Assembly (NCBI GenBank): GCA_046760905.1 | Contig: JBHIFB010000067.1 | Coordinates: 1 to 15,830 of the forward strand | Direction of reading: 5' to 3' | DNA from: JBHIFB01 sp046760905 | Lineage (GTDB): Bacteria > Gemmatimonadota > CAZMKB01 | Length of the DNA stretch: 15,830 nt | The notes under the pieces: generated by a model | The model's input: the letters and a program-made list of their open reading frames with translations, nothing else | What the model was told of the DNA's origin: nothing | Database searches by the model: none | In this document: positions 1-5,994 of the stretch, piece by piece | How the letters are laid out: each line of letters begins with the position of its first letter | Numbering within the stretch: position 1 is the stretch's first letter | Translations under genes and position numbers: made by a program

Positions 1-20
1 ACCATTTTAGTTTGTCTTAC

Positions 21-49
21 ATTATACCAGATTAAAGGTGGCTTGTCAA
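21..49 (-). promoter_or_regulatory. Consensus sigma-70 promoter firing out of the left edge
   Basis: Read on the minus strand this is TTGACA (49-44), a 17-base spacer, then TATAAT (26-21), a perfect match to the housekeeping promoter consensus with ideal spacing. Transcription would start near position 14 and leave the window to the left, so the gene it serves is not visible. It lies just beyond the 3' side of the folded element at 85-305 and could be part of it or belong to the next gene. The sequence match is direct; activity is inferred. Confidence 0.65.
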
Positions 50-84
50 TCTTTCAGCAGATTAACTTTCCCCGTTTTTCCTGG

Positions 85-305
85 AACTTAGAGCCCTTAG
101 ATGCGAGTCAGATAAAGGTTGGGCACCGGTCTTGGCTAATGAAGCGTCCCGAAGGGCGATTTGCGCATGTCTGAGGCGAAGCCGAGTTCGCAAATCGAGC
201 GAGTGAGCCTTAGACCGGTCAACCTGTTCCATCGAGCAGAATGGACGCAGCCCTGATAACCCGCCTGCGAGCCACATGTGGGTCAATGCAAGGCGTCGAA
301 TTTCA
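85..305 (-). ncRNA. Structured noncoding RNA candidate, possibly HEARO/omega-RNA-like
   Basis: The minus strand folds into a long nested structure. Going inward, 220-225 pairs with 116-121 (6 bp), 212-219 with 125-132 (8 bp, perfect), 206-209 with 134-137 (4 bp), and 189-197 with 157-165 (9 bp, perfect). The tip carries two small hairpins, one at 175-183 and one at 145-158. The latter, read on the minus strand, closes with a C(UUCG)G tetraloop, which favours minus-strand transcription. A separate GC-rich segment at 243-298 can form further stems. A TTGACA-17-TAAAAA promoter lies directly upstream. Reading it as protein gives a 95-residue arginine-rich sequence with no recognisable family. The size (about 220 nt), the compact fold and the terminal hairpin resemble HEARO/omega RNAs of IscB elements, but that assignment rests on general resemblance only and no iscB gene is present. 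The exact ends are approximate. Confidence 0.45.
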
Positions 306-311
306 ATCGGA

Positions 312-340
312 TTTTTACATGGGATGTTTGCATGTGTCAA
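312..340 (-). promoter_or_regulatory. Candidate promoter of the structured RNA
   Basis: On the minus strand TTGACA (340-335) is followed after 17 bases by TAAAAA (317-312), which matches four of six -10 positions. The predicted start is near 305, just before the first paired segment of the folded RNA. It overlaps the opposing plus-strand promoter at 328-356, so the two would compete. Confidence 0.4.
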
Positions 341-346
341 TCCCAT
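319..346. repeat. Hairpin at the edge of the structured element
   Basis: A 7-bp perfect inverted repeat (ATGGGAT at 319-325 against ATCCCAT at 340-346) surrounds a 14-base loop. On the minus strand it is immediately preceded by ATGA. Hairpins near the ends are typical of IS200/IS605-type elements, but here the repeat also overlaps two promoter-like sequences and could equally be an operator. The 8-mer TGTCAATC occurs in its right arm region (335-342) and again at 44-51, on the other side of the folded element. Confidence 0.35.
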
Positions 347-356
347 CATTTATAAT
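328..356 (+). promoter_or_regulatory. Candidate promoter of the small HIT-like gene
   Basis: TTGCAT (328-333), a 17-base spacer and a perfect TATAAT (351-356) lie on the plus strand. Initiation near 363 would give an untranslated leader of about 160 bases before the start at 524. No convincing structure is seen in that leader. It overlaps the oppositely directed promoter at 312-340. Confidence 0.45.
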
Positions 357-523
357 AATGCCTGCATGAGAACAGGGATTTTTAGCTTCTCTGGACACAT
401 ATTTATATGATGGCGCGGACGCATCGCGGCTCGCTCTATCCAGCATGGGGCGGACTTTTCGCCTCACACACGGTATGTGAAGATTCGGGTTACATAAGAT
501 GGACAATGGCGATGGAGGTGAAG

Positions 524-793
524 ATGAGCTGTGAACTTTGTTCTCTAAAGGGAAGGACCGTTATCCAGCATGAAGACAGCATCTGTCTGATCACAACATG
601 CAATAACTGCAAGGGAGCACCTCTAGGAGTCCTCAAAAGGCACACAGACAAGCCATCAAGAGAGGAAAGAGACCATCTATTCAGATCTCTCCGTGCAGTG
701 GCCAGCAAAAAATACGGTAGGGATGAGTTCTTTATAGATGAGACTGCTCATGAGTATGAAGAACACTACCACATCCACGCCAGGAGGTTGTGA
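524..793 (+). CDS. Small Cys-rich HIT-superfamily-like protein
   Basis: The product is 89 residues. The start is ATG 524 because GGAGGTG lies four bases upstream; the frame stays open back to 407, but the extra residues look non-protein-like. The sequence begins MSCELC, has a second pair CNNC at 26-29, then VLKRHT near 37, and ends HYHIHARRL. The order of elements (Cys pair, acidic strand, LKRH segment, C-terminal alternating histidines H81, H83 and H85) parallels HIT proteins, whose catalytic motif is H-x-H-x-H followed by hydrophobic residues. Depending on the alignment, the third motif histidine is either H85 or is replaced by R87, so nucleotide hydrolase activity is uncertain. The Cys and His pattern suggests bound zinc. 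It converges on the selenoprotein gene with only 20 bases between the stops and no terminator seen. A full HIT protein is encoded at 8913-9254. Confidence 0.7.
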   Translation: MSCELCSLKGRTVIQHEDSICLITTCNNCKGAPLGVLKRHTDKPSREERDHLFRSLRAVASKKYGRDEFFIDETAHEYEEHYHIHARRL

Positions 794-813
794 GACGAAC
801 AAATAGACTATGC

Positions 814-2406
814 CTAACCCAGGAGCCTGGCTATTTCATCCCGGAAATTCTCCTCCATCTCACGCTTGAAACCAATGTGTCTGTATCTGATAACCCCTTT
901 CCTGTCAATCAGGAAAGTCGTTGGAAATGCATAGACTCCGTAAAGATCTCTGGCGATTGACCCAGCTTCGTCGTAAAGTGTTGTGAAAGTAATCCCCTTA
1001 TCGGCGATGAATTTCTCTGCCCTCGCCCTGTCACCACGGGTCTCGAGGGCAACGACGGTGAACCCATCATCCTTTAGATCATAGTAGATTTCTTGAAGGT
1101 ATGGTAACTCCACACGACATGAGGGTCAAGTTGGAAACCAAAAGGCAAGGAGAACGACCTTCCCCTTCTGGCCATCCAGTGAAAACTGCGCTCCGTCGTC
1201 TGCGGTCACGATGAAGTCAGGAGCTTGCTTCCAAAAGGATTTCCTAGCTCCCTCGATCCTCTCGGCCAGTCCTGAACTGCTGCCATGACGCGCTATGTAT
1301 AGACTGTCAAGCATCGAGCGTGCATCGTTATCAGTTTGCTTGGACAGTAGTTCTATGAGTATATCGATCGCTTCCTCTTCCCGGTTCGTCCTTGCGTATG
1401 AATTTGCGAGTGTGTAAAGCATCTCACTAAGCGGATCACTCAGTTTTGACCTGGCCTCCTCAAGCACCAGGATGGCTTCATCGTATCGACCGAGTTCATA
1501 AAGCACCTGCCCAAGCCCTTCTCCATAAAAACCCTTGTACTTGGCCGAACTTTCCTCGAGCCACTCGGGGGAAGCCTCGGTATAATATTTTCTCAGATTC
1601 GCTGTGTCACATGCAGCAATTGCGCTCTCGAAAAATCTTATCGACTCCTCGATGTACTCCGATTCTGACATGGCGTAACCCATGTCAGAAAGATAGAAAG
1701 GATCCTTCATGGACCCGAGTAGCGATTCCGCAAGCTCCATGGCCCTGGCCTTGTCTTCTCTCCAGTACAGTTCGAAGAGCTCTTCATAAGCCTCGGACCT
1801 CACGCTCTCGTCGAAGGGTTTTCCCACGATTGCCTCGAGTATCTCCACAGCCTCCGCCGGCTTGCCATAATCTTGATAAGCCCTGGCAAGGAGAAACTGC
1901 CTTTCAGGAAAATACGTTTCAGTCTCTGTGACTCCCTCAAGGAGGCCAATGGCCTCTGCGTATTTTTCTGTCTCCATCATGAGCCTTGCTCTTTCCAGAA
2001 CAGCCCAGTAGTAGGATGGTGCCAGTTCCAGGGCATCATTTATCCGTTTTTCTCTTAGTCCGATATCATCCTCGATGAGTGACATGCACAGGTGGTAGAG
2101 TGGATCTCTGGGATTATTCTCGATTAAAGTCTCATAGAGGTTTCGTGCCTTGTCATCACCCTTCCTCATAAGGAGCTTTATATAATCCCTGTGAATCTCA
2201 AAGGAGCCGGGATACAGCTGGATGGCATGTTCCAGTATCTCTTGGGCCGAATTGTACTGCCTCACCTTGACCAGATCCCTAGATTTCTCAAGGAGCGTCA
2301 TCGCCTGATTCTTCTTGGCATCCGATTCCCCACAATTTAAGAAACCGGCTCCGAAAGCTATCACAACCATTACCACATGCAACATCTTCCTGTTACTGTT
2401 CTTCAA
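814..2406 (-). CDS. TPR-thioredoxin (TlpA-like) selenoprotein, Sec at in-frame TGA
   Basis: One 530-residue reading frame is interrupted by a single TGA at 1128-1126, read here as selenocysteine 427. Before the TGA the protein runs LAFWFPT and after it PSCRVELPYLQ. That is the TlpA/ResA active-site region (family pattern FWxxWCxxCRxELPxL) with the first Cys replaced, giving Sec-Pro-Ser-Cys with Cys430. Downstream the redoxin fold continues intact, including a cis-Pro segment AFPTTFLID near 495, and ends at TAG. Residues about 30-370 are helical tetratricopeptide-like repeats; the redoxin domain starts near 395. I chose the TTG start at 2406 because AAGGAG lies seven bases upstream and it gives a clean export signal (MKNSNRKM then a hydrophobic run ending FLNC25). 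That is a weak lipobox, so this is a periplasmic protein or lipoprotein. ATG 2451, overlapping the rpoD stop as ATGA, is the alternative. The likely role is extracytoplasmic thiol-disulfide or peroxide chemistry; its substrate is unknown. The rival reading is a point nonsense mutation. Confidence 0.8.
1099..1128 (-). promoter_or_regulatory. Bacterial SECIS-like hairpin with the recoded UGA
   Basis: On the mRNA, UGA (1128-1126) is followed by ten bases, then the stem GUGUGG (1115-1110), the loop AGUUA (1109-1105) and CCAUAC (1104-1099). The six pairs include one G-U wobble. Bacterial SECIS elements bind SelB and sit inside the coding sequence just 3' of the UGA, with a short stem, a small apical loop and a G among its first two bases. 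Here the loop begins 16 bases after UGA and G is its second base, which fits. The pairing is seen directly; SelB binding is inferred. Confidence 0.65.
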
Positions 2407-2447
2407 TTGCCATCTCCTTGTCCTTGGGATTCGACAACGCTTCTCAA

Positions 2448-4184
2448 TCATGTTATATCCATATACCCCCTCAGAATATCGCTCCTGCTGGGATGCCTCA
2501 ACTTCCTTAGTGCTTTGGCTTCAATTTGACGAACCCTCTCCCTCGTCACGTTGAATATGCTTCCCACTTCTTCCAGTGTGCGAGGGAAACCATCTCCTAT
2601 TCCGAATCTCAATCGAACGACTTTCTCCTCCCGCCTGGTCAGCATATGCAGTGCCATATCGATTTGATCCCTCAGCATCGAAAAGGCCGCAGAGTAAAGG
2701 GGTGAGATCCCCTTAGTATCCTCGATAATATCTCCAAGGTGACTGTTATCGTCATCCTTGATGGGGCGATCCAGTGACAACGGCTCCTGCGCGACTTTCA
2801 GTATTGCTTTTATGCGTTTTATGGGCATGTTAAGCTTCACGGCTAGCTCTTCCGGGAGCGGTTCCCTTCCGTATTGCTGAACGAACTTCCTCGAAGCTCT
2901 GTTGACTTTGTTGATCATCTCGATCATGTGGACGGGTATCCTTATAGTTCTACCCTGATCAGCTATCGCCCTCGTTATGGACTGCCTGATCCACCAAGTC
3001 GCGTATGTGCTGAACTTATATCCTTTCTTGTAATTGAACTTCTCGGTCGCTCTCATAAGCCCGCTATTACCCTCCTGAATCAGGTCGAGAAATTCAAGCC
3101 CACGGTTGATATATCGCTTCGCGATACTGATTACCAACCTGACATTCGCTTCGATCATCGACCTCTTCGCCTGAGACACCATGGTCTCGAGTTCCCTGAT
3201 ACGTGACAACAGGGCCACGAGCCTTAACTGGCTCATACCTGTCTCGCGGCGCGCTTCTTTTATCTTGTCATTAGCCAAGCGTATACTTTCGAATATCTCT
3301 TTTCGCTTCTCCTCCGGAAGGCTCCTCAGAACCTGCGCTTTGCGTGGCAGCCTAGGCATTTTATTACTAGTATTCATGCACGACAGTTCTATCAATTTCT
3401 CAGGTGAAACTCCGAGATTCTCTGCCTGGTTGGAGATCTCGATCATCGATTCCGTGACGTATGATTCAAAACACTTGACTCTGTCGAAAAGCCTATCCAC
3501 CATTTTCTGTGTGAGATCGAGCTTTCTTATTTCATTCGCAAATCGCCTTGATTTTCTCCTGAGCTCGCCCTCCACCTTCTCCTTGCTGCGTTCACCCTTA
3601 AGACGGCCTCTCTGTTGCTTAAGGGTAGCTATCTCGGCGTATAGCTTTTCGATTGTCTTGATGCGTCTTACAACTCCTCTCTTCTCTCCCTCTATATCGT
3701 ACTCCGCATTCCAGGATTCCGGTTCAAGATTCACCACATCCTCCAGACCAATCTGCCCCGCAACGAGGTCCTCAGCTACATCTTTCAGCTCCCTGATCGA
3801 TGAAGATGATTTGAACAGCGTCTCTATCATCTGCTTCCTGCCATTCTCGATCTTCCTCGCCAGCTCGATTTCTCCCTGACGGTCCAGGAGGGGTACTTTA
3901 CCCATCTCGAGCAGATACATCTTTATCGGGTCTTCCGATTTTATCGATTTGAGTGCTTTCCTACCCTTCCTGCTCTTTAAATATGGTGATTCCCAGTATT
4001 CCTCCTCCGAATCAACGACTTCAACACCATGGTCTGAGAGCTTATCGATCAGGGAGGTCAGCTCATCAGCATCGGTGATACCTTCAGGTATGAGTTTGTT
4101 AAGGGTCTTGTATGTTAAAAAACCCTTTGCTTTACCAATTCTCAGAATCTCTTTCATTAACTCACTGGATAACTGGCCAGACAT
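2448..4184 (-). CDS. rpoD: RNA polymerase primary sigma factor (sigma-70)
   Basis: This 578-residue protein directs RNA polymerase to housekeeping promoters. Region 1.1 occupies about residues 5-60, region 1.2 begins at SEDPIKMYLLEMG (83-95), and a charged non-conserved segment follows. Region 2 (about 345-425) contains ANVRLVISIAKRY, the GNSGLMRATEKF block and KFSTYATWWIRQ, which melt and read the -10 element. Region 3 follows (about 430-480). Region 4.2 (about 535-570) contains VTRERVRQIEAKALRKLR, which reads the -35 element. The presence of regions 1.1 and 1.2 and the length mark it as the primary rather than an alternative sigma. The TTGACA/TATAAT motifs found in this window suit it. ATG 4184 has GGAG seven bases upstream and starts 22 bases after dnaG stops; its TGA overlaps a possible ATG of the downstream selenoprotein gene. 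Confidence 0.97.
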   Translation of the reverse strand: MSGQLSSELMKEILRIGKAKGFLTYKTLNKLIPEGITDADELTSLIDKLSDHGVEVVDSEEEYWESPYLKSRKGRKALKSIKSEDPIKMYLLEMGKVPLLDRQGEIELARKIENGRKQMIETLFKSSSSIRELKDVAEDLVAGQIGLEDVVNLEPESWNAEYDIEGEKRGVVRRIKTIEKLYAEIATLKQQRGRLKGERSKEKVEGELRRKSRRFANEIRKLDLTQKMVDRLFDRVKCFESYVTESMIEISNQAENLGVSPEKLIELSCMNTSNKMPRLPRKAQVLRSLPEEKRKEIFESIRLANDKIKEARRETGMSQLRLVALLSRIRELETMVSQAKRSMIEANVRLVISIAKRYINRGLEFLDLIQEGNSGLMRATEKFNYKKGYKFSTYATWWIRQSITRAIADQGRTIRIPVHMIEMINKVNRASRKFVQQYGREPLPEELAVKLNMPIKRIKAILKVAQEPLSLDRPIKDDDNSHLGDIIEDTKGISPLYSAAFSMLRDQIDMALHMLTRREEKVVRLRFGIGDGFPRTLEEVGSIFNVTRERVRQIEAKALRKLRHPSRSDILRGYMDIT

Positions 4185-4206
4185 TTCTCAGCTCCGGGAC
4201 TCAAAT

Positions 4207-5994
4207 TCACTCATCCCCTGCGGGGAAGAGGGCAGACAATTCTCTCGTTAGCTCGTAAAATCTTTTTGCCAGTTCATCTGCTTCTCCTTTCCTCTCAAAG
4301 TCTTTCGCCTGTCTTAGATGCGCAGAAATCTCATTCATATCTCTCTTGATTCTTCTCGCTTTCAGTTTCCTGAGGCAATCGCTGAGCATCTTCTCCGGAT
4401 TCTGTATGATGGATTCATCCATTGCAATCCCGCTTACTGTGGAATGGAGTTCTTGAGGAAGCTTGCTCAGGATCAAATCAAGCGCGCTTCCCTCACAGCC
4501 GGCAAGTTCCTTAAAGGCAATAAAAATATTTCTGTAGTCTTCGTTCAGGAAATCATCCGACACCAGCTCGGATACGGTATTGAGGAATGAAGCGCTATCA
4601 CACCTATCCATGAGCAATAGAAGAATTATGTATTTCTCCGTGAGATCATGGATTTTCTTTCCCGTCACCTTTTCCGGCGCTCTACCGGTTTGAGTCCTGC
4701 GTCTTCTGGCGCTTTTTTTTGTCAGCTCATGAGAAAGGACATCTATCGGGACATTCAGCTCCATAGAGCACTTCTCAAGATAGAGCCTCCTCATGAGAGT
4801 GTCCTTGATACCTGAAATGGTATCGGAGATATAACCGACTGCCTTTCGCTTTCCCTCAATGCTCTGCAGGTTCCCTCTTCGCCTGAGTATCGCTATTTTT
4901 GCATCGATCACATCTACAGCGTCTCGGATGAGCTCCTGGACCGCAACGATACCATTTGCATGTACGAAGCTTGCCGGGTCGTCTCCGGCGGGCAGCTCGA
5001 CATACTTTGCGACAACGCCTGCAGCCAGCAGCAGATCTCCGGCCCTGAAAGCGGCCTTTAGGCCGGCGCGATCAGCGTCATACATGAGAGAGACCGACTC
5101 GCACATCTTCGATAGAAGAGCGGCCTGATTTTCAGTGAGCGCAGTTCCGAGAGGCGCAACGAGGTTCCGGCATCCCGCCTGGTAAAGAACGAGCAGATCC
5201 ATATACCCTTCTACAATAACAGCCTCCTTCTTCGATCTTATCTCGTTTTTGGTGAGATGGAGACCATATAGGTTTCTACCCTTGTTGAAAACAACGGTCT
5301 CAGGCGTATTCAGATATTTCGGCTCACTCCCGTCAACCGATCGCCCCCCAAAACCGATGACCCTGGCCCTCGAATCCATGATAGGGAAAATGATCCTGTT
5401 ACGAAAAAGATCCCTTGATGAAGTTCCGCCTTCCCTCATGTAAAGGAGACCTGCCTTCACCAGGACTTCCTCTGAAATGTTATTTTCCTCTCCGAGGTTC
5501 TTGATGCCCTTCCACCTGGCCGGAGCGAAGCCGATGAGGAAATCGTCGATGCACTCCTTCTTAACACCCCTCGATTTCAGATACTCGAGGGATCTCTTTC
5601 CTTCTCCCGTCTCGGTGAGAATTCGATGGTAAGCCATCATCGCCATTTCGTTCGCCCGTATCACCTCATCTCTACCCTCATCGCGATACATATCATAAGA
5701 GGGCAACTCGACGCCACACTGTCCCGCCAGAGTTTCCAGCGTTTCGAAGAAGCTTGAGTTGCTGATGGCCATATTGAAAGAAATGAGGTCACCCCCCTTT
5801 CCACACCCGAAGCAGTGAAAGATCTGTTTCTCCTGGCTCACGGAGAAGGATGGCGTCTTCTCCGGATGAAACGGACACAGGCCAACGTAGTTTTTACCGA
5901 CGCGTTTCAAATCAACATGGTCGGAAACGACATCCACGATGTCAAGCCTGCTTTTTATGTCCTCAATAACTTCAGAAGGTATCATCCATGACAT
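4207..5994 (-). CDS. dnaG: DNA primase
   Basis: DnaG synthesises the RNA primers for replication and works with the DnaB helicase. The 595-residue protein has the CHC2 zinc finger with C40, H43, C61 and C64 at canonical spacing. The RNA polymerase domain follows, with FRNRIIFPIMD (197-207) and GFGGRSVDGSEPKYLNTPET. The TOPRIM fold has EGYMD (262-266) and YDADRAG (305-311), supplying the metal-binding acidic residues; the usual DGDRAG is DADRAG here. The C-terminal 150 residues are the variable helicase-binding part. ATG 5994 lies ten bases after GGAGG and inside the end of mutS2 (13-base overlap). ATG 5985 overlaps the mutS2 stop as ATGA and is an equally plausible start, giving the typical MIPSEVI N-terminus. 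Both imply translational coupling. Confidence 0.97.
   Translation of the reverse strand: MSWMIPSEVIEDIKSRLDIVDVVSDHVDLKRVGKNYVGLCPFHPEKTPSFSVSQEKQIFHCFGCGKGGDLISFNMAISNSSFFETLETLAGQCGVELPSYDMYRDEGRDEVIRANEMAMMAYHRILTETGEGKRSLEYLKSRGVKKECIDDFLIGFAPARWKGIKNLGEENNISEEVLVKAGLLYMREGGTSSRDLFRNRIIFPIMDSRARVIGFGGRSVDGSEPKYLNTPETVVFNKGRNLYGLHLTKNEIRSKKEAVIVEGYMDLLVLYQAGCRNLVAPLGTALTENQAALLSKMCESVSLMYDADRAGLKAAFRAGDLLLAAGVVAKYVELPAGDDPASFVHANGIVAVQELIRDAVDVIDAKIAILRRRGNLQSIEGKRKAVGYISDTISGIKDTLMRRLYLEKCSMELNVPIDVLSHELTKKSARRRRTQTGRAPEKVTGKKIHDLTEKYIILLLLMDRCDSASFLNTVSELVSDDFLNEDYRNIFIAFKELAGCEGSALDLILSKLPQELHSTVSGIAMDESIIQNPEKMLSDCLRKLKARRIKRDMNEISAHLRQAKDFERKGEADELAKRFYELTRELSALFPAGDE

Noticed and set aside
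62..349. A 95-codon minus-strand ORF
   Set aside because: It coincides with the strongly base-paired element, has no recognisable domain and an atypical Arg/Leu/Ser-rich composition. It is better explained as a structured RNA.
814..1113. A separate small redoxin gene starting at an internal GTG, with the upstream frame ending at 1126
   Set aside because: The active-site Cys lies before this GTG, and the upstream ORF stops exactly at the catalytic Cys position. One Sec-containing gene explains both pieces.
1126..1128. TGA read as Trp or Gly under an alternative genetic code
   Set aside because: TGA ends rpoD, dnaG, mutS2 and the HIT-like gene at the expected family lengths, so it is a stop elsewhere.
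3181..3879. Long plus-strand ORF antisense to rpoD (also 7009-7713 within mutS2 and several others)
   Set aside because: Ser/Leu/Arg-rich shadow frames inside well-supported genes, with no domain signature.
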